This document shows, one piece after another, positions 40,468 to 49,544 of a stretch of DNA of 64,000 nucleotides; the stretch's first letter is position 1; every line of letters begins with the position of its first letter. Source of the stretch: Bacillus swezeyi (lineage in GTDB: Bacteria > Bacillota > Bacilli > Bacillales > Bacillaceae); the NCBI RefSeq assembly GCF_001969815.1, contig NZ_MRBK01000003.1, positions 143,846 through 207,845 on the forward strand. Reading direction: 5' to 3'. The notes below the pieces were generated by a model. The model had not been told where the DNA came from. It worked only from the letters and a program-made list of their open reading frames with translations, and searched no databases. A program made the position numbers and the translations under genes.

Positions 40468-41340
40468 TCAGCGGGAAATGGGATTTTTATTTTCGTCTAG
40501 TGTAAAGCCTTCTCCCAATACATCGTGAACATCGCTGACAGCAACAAAGGCATGGGGATCGACGGAAGTAATCACATTTTTTAATAGAAAAACTTCATTT
40601 TTCGGGACGACGCAGTATAAAACATCGCGCTCTGTTTTTGTATAAGATCCCTGGCCTTTTAAAACGGTCACGCCTCTTTCCATTTCCTCGATGATTTTTT
40701 GCTGGATCTGCTCGTTCTTTTCAGAGATAATGGTGGCGCCTTTTGCTGCGTATCCGCCTTCCTGCATGAAATCAATCACTTTGGAAGCAACAAATACGGC
40801 AACTAGCGTGTACATCGCCTCTTTATAGGAAAGGTAAAAAATTAGAGACAGTGTAATCACGCAGGCGTCAAAGACAAACATGGCTTTTCCCATCGGCACT
40901 TGAAAATATTTGTTGATGAGCCGTACGATAATATCGACGCCGCCTGTCGTTCCGCCGTATTTGAAAATAATTCCCAATCCAGTCCCGATAAATACGCCGG
41001 CAAAAAGCGCCGCCAGCGCGAGATCATGCTGAAGCGGCATATGTATTTGGAAGCGCTGAAAAATCCACAAAAACATAGACAGGCTGACGGTTCCTAGAAT
41101 CGTATACATAAAAACCGTTCTCCCTAAGAGCTTCCAGCCGATAATAAAAACCGGAATGTTCAACACCAGATTGGAAATGGAAGGATCGATATGAAACAGA
41201 AAATAAAGCAGCAGGGTGATGCCGGTAAAACCGCCTTCTGACAGGTTGTTCTGCATATTAAAATGAACGAGTCCAAAGGAAAAAACAGCGGCTCCTGCTA
41301 ATATAAACAAGACATTTTTCATTCTGATGTCTCCGAACAT
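40468..41340 (-). CDS. ypjC: YitT-family membrane protein YpjC
   Basis: 290 aa from the ATG at 41340, which follows GGAAAGGGG by seven bases; an upstream in-frame ATG at 41397 would add 19 residues not supported by the ribosome binding site. It has about five membrane helices (first about 10-28), including GTGLGIIFKYGGTTGGVDII, and a C-terminal cytoplasmic DUF2179-type domain (about 215-285, VTVLKGQGSYTKTERDVLYC). Transport or sensing role unknown. Confidence 0.88.
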   Translation of the reverse strand: MFGDIRMKNVLFILAGAAVFSFGLVHFNMQNNLSEGGFTGITLLLYFLFHIDPSISNLVLNIPVFIIGWKLLGRTVFMYTILGTVSLSMFLWIFQRFQIHMPLQHDLALAALFAGVFIGTGLGIIFKYGGTTGGVDIIVRLINKYFQVPMGKAMFVFDACVITLSLIFYLSYKEAMYTLVAVFVASKVIDFMQEGGYAAKGATIISEKNEQIQQKIIEEMERGVTVLKGQGSYTKTERDVLYCVVPKNEVFLLKNVITSVDPHAFVAVSDVHDVLGEGFTLDENKNPISR

Positions 41341-41376
41341 AAAAAAACCCCTTTCCTTCCATAAGCTGGCGTTAAT

Positions 41377-41405
41377 ATTATAGTGTATCCATTTCAAAAC
41401 AGCAA
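41377..41405 (-). promoter_or_regulatory. Sigma-A promoter of ypjC
   Basis: On the minus strand: TTGCTG (complement of 41400-41405), 17-nt spacer, TATAAT (complement of 41377-41382). Confidence 0.65.
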
Positions 41406-41420
41406 ACCCGTTTTAAACAT

Positions 41421-41449
41421 TTGTCAAACTTGTTTGAATTCGCTAACAT
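41421..41449 (+). promoter_or_regulatory. Sigma-A promoter of ypjD-dapB operon
   Basis: TTGTCA (41421-41426), 17-nt spacer, TAACAT (41444-41449), about 28 nt before ypjD and divergent from the ypjC promoter. Confidence 0.52.
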
Positions 41450-41476
41450 GTAAGAGATGACAGGAGGTTTTACCGT

Positions 41477-41815
41477 ATGACGAAAGAAAAAACGATGAAA
41501 GATATACAGCGTGAGGTTGATGAATACATCGGCCAATTTAAAGAGGGCTACTTCAGCCCGCTTGCAATGATGGCCAGGCTGACAGAAGAACTCGGCGAAC
41601 TCGCCAGGGAAGTCAATCATCATTACGGTGAAAAACCGAAGAAAAACACCGAAGCTGAAAAAAAGATGGAAGAAGAAATTGGCGACGTGCTGTTTGTTTT
41701 AGTTTGTTTAGCCAATTCGCTTCATATATCATTGGATGAAGCACATGATATGGTCATGGAGAAATTCAACACCCGTGACAAAAACCGCTGGACAAGAAAA
41801 GAAGAAGGAAAGTAG
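41477..41815 (+). CDS. ypjD: MazG-like NTP pyrophosphohydrolase YpjD
   Basis: 112 aa. The MazG metal-binding pattern is visible: [16 protein letters not shown] and, 20 residues on, [16 protein letters not shown]. Probably hydrolyses unwanted or damaged nucleoside triphosphates to monophosphate and PPi. CAGGAGGT precedes ATG 41477. It is first of a long same-strand series, ypjD-dapB-mgsA-bshB1-bshA-cca-birA, with gaps under 25 nt or overlaps. Confidence 0.88.
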   Translation: MTKEKTMKDIQREVDEYIGQFKEGYFSPLAMMARLTEELGELAREVNHHYGEKPKKNTEAEKKMEEEIGDVLFVLVCLANSLHISLDEAHDMVMEKFNTRDKNRWTRKEEGK

Positions 41816-41826
41816 AGGAGATTCAC

Positions 41827-42630
41827 ATGTCAAAGGAAACCATCAAAATCGTAATCGCCGGACCGCGCGGAAGAATGGGAAGCGAGGCTGTCAAGCTTGT
41901 TGAAGACACCCCTCATTTCAAGCTTGCCGGTGCAATAGACCGTACATATAACCGTGACAAACTGTCAGATGTTTTACCATGCCGTTCAGATGCCGTCATT
42001 TATACGGACATACACGAATGCTTTTCAGAAACAAATCCAGATGTGCTCATTGATCTGACAACGCCTGAAATCGGCAAAGTTCATACAAAAATCGCTTTGG
42101 AGCACGGCGTCCGTCCTGTAGTAGGCACGACAGGCTTTTCTGAAAGCGATTTGAGCGAACTGATGGAGCTGACGGACGAAAAAGGAATCGGTGCGATTAT
42201 TGCGCCAAACTTCGCGCTCGGAGCCGTCCTCATGATGAAATTTTCGCAGATGGCTGCCAGCTATTTTGCCGATATCGAAATCATTGAACAGCACCATGAT
42301 CAAAAGCTTGATGCGCCGAGCGGAACAGCTTTGAAAACAGCGGAAATGATTTCGGCTGTACGCGAAGCGAAACAACAGGGGCATCCGGATGAAACAGAAA
42401 TTTTGCCGGGGGCAAGGGGCGCAGACCAAAACGGAATCCGCCTGCACAGCGTCCGCCTGCCGGGATTGATCGCCCACCAGGAAGTGATGTTTGGAGGAGA
42501 CGGACAAACCCTTAAAATACGTCATGATTCATACAATCGAGCATCCTTTATGTCCGGTGTGAAGCTGGCTGTTGAACAAGTGATGAAAATCGACCAGCTT
42601 GTCTACGGCCTCGAAAATATAATAGAGTAA
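41827..42630 (+). CDS. dapB: 4-hydroxy-tetrahydrodipicolinate reductase
   Basis: A 267-aa NAD(P)H enzyme of the diaminopimelate/lysine pathway, which also supplies the dipicolinate of spores. The N-terminal nucleotide motif [17 protein letters not shown] and the catalytic block [18 protein letters not shown] are intact, with [14 protein letters not shown] near the end. AGAGGAGA lies upstream. Confidence 0.95.
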   Translation: MSKETIKIVIAGPRGRMGSEAVKLVEDTPHFKLAGAIDRTYNRDKLSDVLPCRSDAVIYTDIHECFSETNPDVLIDLTTPEIGKVHTKIALEHGVRPVVGTTGFSESDLSELMELTDEKGIGAIIAPNFALGAVLMMKFSQMAASYFADIEIIEQHHDQKLDAPSGTALKTAEMISAVREAKQQGHPDETEILPGARGADQNGIRLHSVRLPGLIAHQEVMFGGDGQTLKIRHDSYNRASFMSGVKLAVEQVMKIDQLVYGLENIIE

Positions 42631-42652
42631 CAAAACAAAGGGGGAAATCGCA

Positions 42653-43066
42653 ATGAAAATCGCCTTAATTGCCCATGACCGAAAAAAGCAGGATATGATT
42701 CAGCTGACAACGGCTTACAAACACATTTTAAATAAGCATGAATTGTTTGCGACGGGAACGACCGGTACAAAAATTACCGAAGCGACAGGGCTGCCGGTCG
42801 TGCGTTTTCAATCCGGGCCGCTTGGCGGGGACCAGCAGATCGGCGCACTGATCGCAAAGAATGAAGTCGATCTTGTGATCTTTTTGAGAGATCCGCTGAC
42901 AGTTCAGCCGCATGAACCGGATGTCTCTGCATTAATTCGTTTGTCTGACGTATATGCAATCCCGCTTGCGACCAATATGGGGACGGCGGAAATTTTGATC
43001 CGATCTGTTGAGGAAGGCGCATTTGAATTCAGAAAAATGGTTCATGGCGGGGATCAAGATGCTTGA
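42653..43066 (+). CDS. mgsA: Methylglyoxal synthase
   Basis: Converts dihydroxyacetone phosphate to methylglyoxal, a phosphate-releasing bypass of glycolysis. 137 aa. Motifs [33 protein letters not shown] and [16 protein letters not shown] contain the catalytic Asp and phosphate site. Bacillithiol helps detoxify methylglyoxal, and the bacillithiol genes follow directly with an 8-nt overlap. Confidence 0.95.
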   Translation: MKIALIAHDRKKQDMIQLTTAYKHILNKHELFATGTTGTKITEATGLPVVRFQSGPLGGDQQIGALIAKNEVDLVIFLRDPLTVQPHEPDVSALIRLSDVYAIPLATNMGTAEILIRSVEEGAFEFRKMVHGGDQDA

Positions 43067-43760
43067 TATACTGGCTTTCGGCGCGCATAGCGATGATGTA
43101 GAAATCGGCATGGGGGGAACCATCGCCAAATATACTAAGAAGGGCTTTCGAATTGGAATCTGCGATTTAACCCAGGCTGAACTGTCTTCAAACGGAACGG
43201 TCGAAACGAGAAAAAATGAAGCAGCGCTGGCCGCGGAAATTTTAGGCGCCAGTCCGCGGATTTCCCTTGCCCTGCCTGACAGGGGGCTGTTCCTCAACCA
43301 GGCAGCCGTTATGGAAGCTGTCTCCGTCATTCGGATGTATAAGCCAAAGCTTGTCTTTGTTCCATATCAAAAAGACCGGCATCCGGATCACGGACATGCG
43401 GCGGAAATCGTCGAAGAAGCGGTTTTTTCCGCCGGAATACATAAATATGAAGATGCAAAAAAACAGCCGGCCCATAAAGTGCAAAATATGTACTACTATA
43501 TGATCAACGGCTTTCATAAACCTGAATTTGTCATCGATATTTCTGAGACGATGGCTCAAAAAAAAGAGAGTCTCGGTGCATATCAAAGCCAGTTCAGCCG
43601 TTCGGAACAGTCGGTGGAAACCCCGCTGACGAACGGCTATATTGAAACGGTCGAAGCCCGGGAAAAGCTTCTTGGAAAAGAAGCCGGCGTCGCATACGCG
43701 GAAGGTTTCTTCTCCAAGCGGACACTTTTGTTAAACAACGATTTATTTGGGGGCGGATGA
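43059..43760 (+). CDS. bshB1: N-acetyl-GlcN-malate deacetylase BshB1
   Basis: A 233-aa PIG-L/LmbE-type zinc deacetylase, second step of bacillithiol synthesis. The metal motif reads [12 protein letters not shown], where the usual form is AHPDDVEIG. The second region [19 protein letters not shown] is typical. ATG 43059 ([10 protein letters not shown]) lies inside mgsA with GGGGAT upstream. Its stop overlaps the bshA start. The Pro-to-Ser change is next to, not at, the metal ligands, so activity is probably kept. Confidence 0.92.
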   Translation: MLDILAFGAHSDDVEIGMGGTIAKYTKKGFRIGICDLTQAELSSNGTVETRKNEAALAAEILGASPRISLALPDRGLFLNQAAVMEAVSVIRMYKPKLVFVPYQKDRHPDHGHAAEIVEEAVFSAGIHKYEDAKKQPAHKVQNMYYYMINGFHKPEFVIDISETMAQKKESLGAYQSQFSRSEQSVETPLTNGYIETVEAREKLLGKEAGVAYAEGFFSKRTLLLNNDLFGGG

Positions 43761-44938
43761 TGAAAAAATTAAAAATCGGAATCACGTGTTATCCGAGTGT
43801 AGGCGGATCAGGAATCATCGCGACAGAGCTCGGTAAACTGCTGGCGGAAAAAGGACATGAAATTCATTTTATTACATCAAGCGTTCCGTACAGGCTTAAT
43901 AAAGTGTATTCCAACATCTATTTTCATGAAGTGGAAGTCAATCAATATGCCGTGTTTAAGTACCCGCCGTATGATTTGGCTTTGGCCAGCAAAATGGCGG
44001 AGGTGGCAAAGCGGGAGCAGCTTGATGTTCTGCATGCCCATTACGCGGTGCCGCACGCGATTTCCGCTTTTTTGGCAAAACAAATGCTGGACGGAAATAT
44101 TAAGACAGTTACAACACTGCACGGCACAGACATTACAGTTCTCGGTTATGACCCGTCTTTAAAGGATCTGATCAAGTTTGCGATTGAATCCTCTGATCGT
44201 GTCACAGCAGTTTCTTCTGCTCTCGCAGCTCAAACCTATGACTTAATCAAGCCGAACAAAAAGATCGAAACGATCTATAATTTTGTCGATGAGCGGGTCT
44301 ATTTAAAACAGGAACAGCATTCCTTGAAAGAGCAGTACGGGATTGCCCCGGATGAAAAAGTGGTCATCCATGTCTCGAATTTCAGACAGGTGAAGCGTGT
44401 ACAGGATGTGATCCATGTATTCAGCCGAATTGTCAAACAAATGAAAGCGAAGCTGATCCTGGTCGGGGATGGGCCTGAAATAACCGTCATATGCCAGCTT
44501 GTCAGGCAGCTCGGCATAAAAGACGATGTGCTGTTCTTAGGCAAGCAAGACAGTGTAGAAGAGCTTTACGCCATCAGCGATTTAAAGCTGCTCTTATCTG
44601 AAAAAGAAAGCTTCGGCCTTGTTTTGCTTGAAGCAATGGCCTGCGGCGTTCCGTGCATCGGCACTAACATCGGGGGCATTCCCGAAGTGATAAAAGACGG
44701 AACGTCCGGCTATCTGGTGAATGTAGGCGATGTTGAAGATACGGCCGAAAAGGCGCTTCAATTGCTGACGGATGACAGGCTGCACCGCCGCTTTGCGGAA
44801 GCAGCGCTGAAAAACATCAAAGAGCGTTTTTCTTCAAGCCATATCATCAGCCAGTATGAAGATGTTTATCGACAATTAATAGACTGGGAGTGTGACAATG
44901 GAGGATCTCTTTTTAAAGGCTCTTCCTCTCCTTCATGA
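43760..44938 (+). CDS. bshA: L-malate glycosyltransferase BshA
   Basis: A GT4-family retaining glycosyltransferase joining UDP-GlcNAc and L-malate, first step of bacillithiol synthesis. 392 aa: N-terminal [42 protein letters not shown], and the donor-binding [25 protein letters not shown] 43760 gives [13 protein letters not shown] 43757 is one codon earlier. The C-terminus is about 15 residues longer than B. subtilis (377 aa) and runs 41 nt into cca. Confidence 0.93.
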   Translation: MKKLKIGITCYPSVGGSGIIATELGKLLAEKGHEIHFITSSVPYRLNKVYSNIYFHEVEVNQYAVFKYPPYDLALASKMAEVAKREQLDVLHAHYAVPHAISAFLAKQMLDGNIKTVTTLHGTDITVLGYDPSLKDLIKFAIESSDRVTAVSSALAAQTYDLIKPNKKIETIYNFVDERVYLKQEQHSLKEQYGIAPDEKVVIHVSNFRQVKRVQDVIHVFSRIVKQMKAKLILVGDGPEITVICQLVRQLGIKDDVLFLGKQDSVEELYAISDLKLLLSEKESFGLVLLEAMACGVPCIGTNIGGIPEVIKDGTSGYLVNVGDVEDTAEKALQLLTDDRLHRRFAEAALKNIKERFSSSHIISQYEDVYRQLIDWECDNGGSLFKGSSSPS

Positions 44939-46091
44939 GCTGAAAAGACACGACTGGCAGGCTTACTTTGTAGGCGGAGCGGTAAGGGACACGTACATGA
45001 ACCGCCCTGTAGGTGATGTGGATATCGCAACTGACGCACCTCCGGAAGAGATTGAAAGTATTTTTCCGAAAACGATCGATGTCGGCAAAGAACATGGAAC
45101 GATCATTGTTCTCTTTGACGGTGAATCTTATGAGGTGACAACGTTTCGAGCAGAGCTTGAATACGAGGATTTCAGAAGGCCGAGCGGTGTTCAGTTTATT
45201 AAGTCGCTGAAGGAAGATTTGAAGCGGCGCGACCTGACGATCAATGCCATGGCTATGGATGCGGAAGGTCGGCTGATCGATTATTTTGGAGGCCGGCAGC
45301 ATATAAAAGAAAAGCTGATTGAAACGGTCGGCGACCCGGCGGAGCGCTTTCACGAAGACGCGCTCCGTATGCTGCGGGCGCTCCGTTTTATGAGCCAGCT
45401 GGAATTTACGCTTTCTCAAAGTACAAAAAAAGCGATTTGTGAAAATGGCCATCTGCTGGCGCATATCTCCACAGAGCGTAAAACGGTTGAATTTGAAAAG
45501 CTTTTAAAAGGAAATGCCGCTGGTCAGGCGCTTAAGGCAGTGGCTGAGACAGGACTTTACACAGAGCTTCCGGGATTGGCGCACAAAAAGGAGCGCATTC
45601 TGACAGCCGGCGGCTTTCCTTTTTTTAAGCTGGAAAAAAGAGCGGACGTCTGGGCGGCCTTCATTTTCATGATGTCGATCGGTACAGCTGAAGCTCACGA
45701 TTTTTTAAAGGCGTGGAAGCTTCCCGGAAAAGTCATCAAGCAAGCGGCTCAGGTTGCGGGCCGCATTGACCAGCAATGGGACGTGCTTGCCATGTACGAG
45801 GCGGGAGAAGAAACGCTGATTTCTGCATGTGCGATTCAAATGCTGAAGGATGATCAAGCCGTTGATGAACGCCGTTTGGCTGAAGTGAGGAAGGCGTATC
45901 AGGCGCTTCCGATCAAAAGTTTGAAAGATTTGGCCGTGACCGGCGGCGATCTGCTGCGCGTCAGGGAAAAGCCGCCTGGGAAATGGGTAGCTGATGATTT
46001 AAAACGAATTGAGCGGGCCGTTTTAAACGGTGAACTCGCCAATCAAAAAAAAGCCATAGAGGAGTGGCTGGATTCATGCAATCAAATTTGA
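44898..46091 (+). CDS. cca: CCA tRNA nucleotidyltransferase
   Basis: Adds or repairs the 3' CCA of tRNAs. 397 aa, class II. The nucleotidyltransferase core YFVGGAVRD...[10 protein letters not shown] carries the catalytic Asp pair. Further on are [14 protein letters not shown] and [22 protein letters not shown] 44898 has GGGAG seven bases upstream; GTG 44892 is less likely. The start lies inside bshA and the end overlaps birA. Confidence 0.94.
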   Translation: MEDLFLKALPLLHELKRHDWQAYFVGGAVRDTYMNRPVGDVDIATDAPPEEIESIFPKTIDVGKEHGTIIVLFDGESYEVTTFRAELEYEDFRRPSGVQFIKSLKEDLKRRDLTINAMAMDAEGRLIDYFGGRQHIKEKLIETVGDPAERFHEDALRMLRALRFMSQLEFTLSQSTKKAICENGHLLAHISTERKTVEFEKLLKGNAAGQALKAVAETGLYTELPGLAHKKERILTAGGFPFFKLEKRADVWAAFIFMMSIGTAEAHDFLKAWKLPGKVIKQAAQVAGRIDQQWDVLAMYEAGEETLISACAIQMLKDDQAVDERRLAEVRKAYQALPIKSLKDLAVTGGDLLRVREKPPGKWVADDLKRIERAVLNGELANQKKAIEEWLDSCNQI

Positions 46092-47059
46092 GAAAAAAAC
46101 TGATTCAATTGTTTACAGAGGCTGACGGTGAATTCATCTCGGGCCAGAAAATCAGCGAAGAGCTTGGATGCTCCAGAACGGCGGTTTGGAAGCATATCGA
46201 GGACTTAAGAAAATCAGGCTATGAACTTGAAGCCGTCAGGAAGCTCGGCTATAAGATGAAAAAAAAGCCTGACAAAATCAGTGAAAACGAAATCAGGCTC
46301 GGCTTAAAAACGGAAAAAATGGGACAAACCATTTATTTTCAAGATGTCGTGCCTTCGACCCAGAAAATCGCTCATGAACTTGCGAACAACGGGGTGGAGG
46401 AAGGCACGATCATCGTTGCCGACAAACAGACGGAAGGAAGGGGGAGAATGGCGAGAGCATGGCACTCCCCGGAAGGCAACGGAATTTGGATGAGCATCAT
46501 CTTAAGGCCGGAAATTCCCGTTCAAAAAACCCCTCAGCTGACTCTTTTAGCCGCTGTCGCCATTGTACAGGCAATCGAGGAGCAAACGGGGATAAGCGCG
46601 GAAATTAAATGGCCGAATGATATTTTAATCGGCGGTCAAAAAACGGTCGGAATCCTGACCGAACTGCAGGCTGAAGCGGACCAAGTCCACTCCGTCATTG
46701 TCGGAACAGGCATCAATGTCAATCAGCTGGAAGGCGACTTTCCCGATGAATTAAAGGAGACGGCTACAAGCCTGCGCCTGGCGAGCGGAAAAAAGGTCGA
46801 TAGAGCAGCCTTGATTCAGACGATTCTCCTAACATTTGAAAAAAGATACAGCGATTATATCGCACACGGTTTTCAGCCGATCAAGCTTCTATGGGAGAGC
46901 TATGCGTTGACTCTGCACCGCAATTTGACCGCGAGGACGCTGAATGGAACGTTTCATGGAAAAGCGCTTGGCATAGACGATGAGGGCGTTTTGCTATTGG
47001 AAACAAGTGATGGCATTCAAAAAATATATTCCGCCGATATCGAAATCAGTCCGTCATAG
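46076..47059 (+). CDS. birA: Biotin-protein ligase / biotin repressor BirA
   Basis: A bifunctional 327-aa protein. The N-terminal winged helix (about 1-65, ISEELGCSRTAVWKHIEDLR) binds biotin operators. The central ligase domain has DKQTEGRGRMARAWHSPEG (biotinyl-AMP loop GRGRMA) and IKWPNDILI, followed by a C-terminal SH3-like domain. ATG 46076 (MQSNLRKK) overlaps the end of cca by 16 nt; an ATG at 46064 is less likely. Confidence 0.94.
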   Translation: MQSNLRKKLIQLFTEADGEFISGQKISEELGCSRTAVWKHIEDLRKSGYELEAVRKLGYKMKKKPDKISENEIRLGLKTEKMGQTIYFQDVVPSTQKIAHELANNGVEEGTIIVADKQTEGRGRMARAWHSPEGNGIWMSIILRPEIPVQKTPQLTLLAAVAIVQAIEEQTGISAEIKWPNDILIGGQKTVGILTELQAEADQVHSVIVGTGINVNQLEGDFPDELKETATSLRLASGKKVDRAALIQTILLTFEKRYSDYIAHGFQPIKLLWESYALTLHRNLTARTLNGTFHGKALGIDDEGVLLLETSDGIQKIYSADIEISPS

Positions 47060-47089
47060 TTGGAACGAACGCGGGGTTTTTGGTATACT
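47060..47089 (+). promoter_or_regulatory. Sigma-A promoter of panBCD
   Basis: TTGGAA (47060-47065), 18-nt spacer, extended TGG-TATACT (47084-47089), immediately after the birA stop. Confidence 0.65.
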
Positions 47090-47095
47090 TCGGTT

Positions 47096-47315
47096 GGGCA
47101 GTATCCTTAGGAGCTGCACCTGGAATTAAATGTTACTGATAAAAACACAGTCTGCCTTGATCCAAAAAGGACTGGGACAGAGGGATGATTCTTGCCGATC
47201 TCTTGAGGACGATCAAAATCCTTCTTTCTTAGCGGAAGGTTTTTTTACTGTCCGAAAAAGATGCATGATGGAAAACGGCAGCTCATCTCCTCTGAATAAG
47301 AGGAGGAGAAAAAAC
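47096..47315 (+). promoter_or_regulatory. panB leader, possible pan-type RNA and attenuator
   Basis: About 220 nt of untranslated leader. It contains GC-richer interrupted stems around 47145-47200 and a terminator-like hairpin CCTTC (47220-47224)/GAAGG (47235-47239) followed by seven T, about 70 nt upstream of the panB start. A conserved pan RNA motif is known before panB in some bacteria. I cannot verify the consensus by eye, so this is only a candidate. Confidence 0.45.
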
Positions 47316-48149
47316 TTGAAGACAAAGCTTGATTTTTTAAAAATGAAACAGCAAGGGGAACCTATCGTCATGTTGACGGCCTATGATTACCCGGCGGCAA
47401 AGCTTGCCGAACAAGCGGGAGTGGACATGATCCTTGTCGGAGATTCTCTCGGAATGGTCGTGCTCGGCCTTGACTCGACTGTATCTGTCACGGTCGCGGA
47501 CATGATCCACCACACAAAGGCCGTCAAACGCGGTGCTAAAGATACATTTATCGTGACCGACATGCCTTTTATGTCCTATCACTGTTCTCAGGAAAGCGCG
47601 CTGAAAAACGCCATGTCAATCGTTCAGGAAAGCGGGGCAGATGCCTTGAAGCTTGAAGGCGGCGACGGCGTGTTTGACACGATTATGGCTTTAACCCGGG
47701 GCGGAATCCCCGTGGTCAGCCATTTAGGACTGACCCCTCAATCTGTCGGTGTCCTGGGAGGCTATAAAGTTCAGGGGAAAGATGAAGAAAGCGCCCAAAA
47801 ACTGATTGACGACAGCAGACGCTGTGAAGAAGCGGGAGCTATAGCACTCGTACTTGAATGCGTCCCTGCGGCTCTTGCCGAACGGATTTCGCAAGAGCTA
47901 TCGATCCCTGTCATCGGCATCGGAGCAGGCGCTGGCACAGACGGACAGGTTCTCGTCTATCATGATGTTGTCGGGCACGGGGTCAGCCGTACGCCTAAAT
48001 TTGTGAAGCAGTATGCTCAAATCGATCCGCCGATCGAAGAAGCGCTATCTGGTTATGTCAAAGATGTCAAAAACCGCTTTTTCCCTGAAGATGTCCATTC
48101 CTTCCACATCGATCAGCAAGTGCTTGAAGGGTTATACGGAGGAAAATAA
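47316..48149 (+). CDS. panB: 3-methyl-2-oxobutanoate hydroxymethyltransferase
   Basis: First committed step of pantothenate synthesis. 277 aa, the B. subtilis length, from TTG 47316 (product [12 protein letters not shown]) with AGGAGGAG upstream. Motifs: [44 protein letters not shown] and [16 protein letters not shown]. The ATG-started frame from 47130 would include a leader with a hairpin and is rejected. Confidence 0.95.
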   Translation: MKTKLDFLKMKQQGEPIVMLTAYDYPAAKLAEQAGVDMILVGDSLGMVVLGLDSTVSVTVADMIHHTKAVKRGAKDTFIVTDMPFMSYHCSQESALKNAMSIVQESGADALKLEGGDGVFDTIMALTRGGIPVVSHLGLTPQSVGVLGGYKVQGKDEESAQKLIDDSRRCEEAGAIALVLECVPAALAERISQELSIPVIGIGAGAGTDGQVLVYHDVVGHGVSRTPKFVKQYAQIDPPIEEALSGYVKDVKNRFFPEDVHSFHIDQQVLEGLYGGK

Positions 48150-48151
48150 AC

Positions 48152-49018
48152 ATGATTGAAGTCCATACAGCAAAAGATATTCAAAAGCTAGCGAAAAATT
48201 ATCGAAAAAAAGGAAAAACAATCGGTTTTGTGCCGACGATGGGATTTCTTCATGAAGGTCACATGTCTCTTGTGAAAAAAGCGCGCAAAGATAATGACAT
48301 TGTGGTCATGAGCATTTTTGTCAATCCGATGCAATTCGGTCCAGGAGAAGATTATGACGCATATCCGAGAGATCTTGAAAGGGACCGGACGCTTGCGGAA
48401 GAAGGCGGGGTGGATGTGCTGTTCACACCAGGCGCCGAAGAAATGTATCAGCAGGAATCAACGGTCATCGTAAATGTCAAAAAAAGAACGGACGTCCTCT
48501 GCGGCCGTTCAAGGGAAGGGCATTTTGACGGGGTTGCAACCGTGCTGACAAAATTATTCAACCTCACGTCTCCGACAAGGGTTTATTTTGGGATGAAGGA
48601 CGCACAGCAGGTAGCTGTTGTCGACGGACTGCTCAATGATTTCTTCATGGATATCGAATTGATTCCGGTTGATACGATGCGGGAAGACGACGGGCTTGCT
48701 AAAAGCTCCCGAAATGTCAACCTTTCAGCGAGCGAGCGTAGTGAAGCACCGGCTCTTTATCAGGCCCTTCAGCAAGGAGCCCGGCTCATTCGCGAAGGAG
48801 AGCGGAACCCTGATGCGATTAAAAAAGAGATCCGCACCCTTTTAGAAAAAACGAGCGGTGTCATCGATTATGCAGACATTTATTCGTATCCCGATCTGGA
48901 GACGATGGAAACTCTGAGTGGAAAAATCATCATAGCGGTTGCCGTTCAATTCTCAAAAGCCCGCTTGATTGATAATATCATCGTCAATATTCCGCTGGAT
49001 CAAAAGGAGGATTTATGA
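48152..49018 (+). CDS. panC: Pantothenate synthetase
   Basis: ATP-dependent joining of pantoate and beta-alanine. 288 aa. The nucleotide-binding HxGH motif is in [15 protein letters not shown], with [37 protein letters not shown] and the KMSKS-like [10 protein letters not shown]. It begins two bases after panB; its stop overlaps the panD start (ATGATG at 49015). Confidence 0.96.
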   Translation: MIEVHTAKDIQKLAKNYRKKGKTIGFVPTMGFLHEGHMSLVKKARKDNDIVVMSIFVNPMQFGPGEDYDAYPRDLERDRTLAEEGGVDVLFTPGAEEMYQQESTVIVNVKKRTDVLCGRSREGHFDGVATVLTKLFNLTSPTRVYFGMKDAQQVAVVDGLLNDFFMDIELIPVDTMREDDGLAKSSRNVNLSASERSEAPALYQALQQGARLIREGERNPDAIKKEIRTLLEKTSGVIDYADIYSYPDLETMETLSGKIIIAVAVQFSKARLIDNIIVNIPLDQKEDL

Positions 49019-49401
49019 TGTACCGTACGTTAATGAGCGGAAAGCTTCACAGAGCGAGAGTGACGGAAGCCAACTTAAACTATGTTGGCAGCGTGACAAT
49101 AGATGAAGATCTACTGGATGCTGTCGGCATGATGGTAAATGAAAAAGTGCAAATTGTAAATAATAATAACGGAGCCCGGCTCGAAACATACATTATTCCC
49201 GGTGAAAGAGGGAGCGGCGTCATTTGTTTAAATGGCGCGGCCGCCCGCCTCGTTCAAGAAGGGGATATCGTAATCATCGTTTCATATGCGATGATGTCTG
49301 AGGAAGAAGCAAAGACGCACAAGCCAAAGGTTGCCGTTTTGAACGAAAAGAACGAAATCGAGCAAATGCTGGGTCAGGAGCCGGCCCGTACCATTCTGTA
49401 G
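49018..49401 (+). CDS. panD: Aspartate 1-decarboxylase
   Basis: Makes beta-alanine for pantothenate. 127 aa; made as a proenzyme that cleaves itself between Gly24 and Ser25 ([10 protein letters not shown]) to create the pyruvoyl group. Lys9 and other active-site residues are in [20 protein letters not shown] 49018 gives [17 protein letters not shown] is upstream. A terminator follows directly. Confidence 0.96.
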   Translation: MYRTLMSGKLHRARVTEANLNYVGSVTIDEDLLDAVGMMVNEKVQIVNNNNGARLETYIIPGERGSGVICLNGAAARLVQEGDIVIIVSYAMMSEEEAKTHKPKVAVLNEKNEIEQMLGQEPARTIL

Positions 49402-49426
49402 CCCCCTTTGCCTTTAGGGGGCTTTC
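49400..49426 (+). terminator. Terminator of panBCD
   Basis: GCCCCCT (49401-49407) pairs with AGGGGGC (49416-49422), then a short T-run; it begins in the panD stop codon. Confidence 0.8.
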
Positions 49427-49544
49427 ATGTCGTTTAGAAAGAAATTTCAGTGCCGGTAGCCTGTTTTTTCGGGACATCGCTCCCGAATCTTTCTAAAACG
49501 TGTTACACTTTTGTCGAACGTATCAAAATTGAGGTGTCCATTTA

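Noticed and set aside
49511..49518. TTGTCGAA upstream of dinG as a Spo0A box, and the nearby CGAAC as a LexA half-site
   Set aside because: A single 8-base match is expected by chance in this length. No second LexA half-site GTTCG at proper spacing is present.
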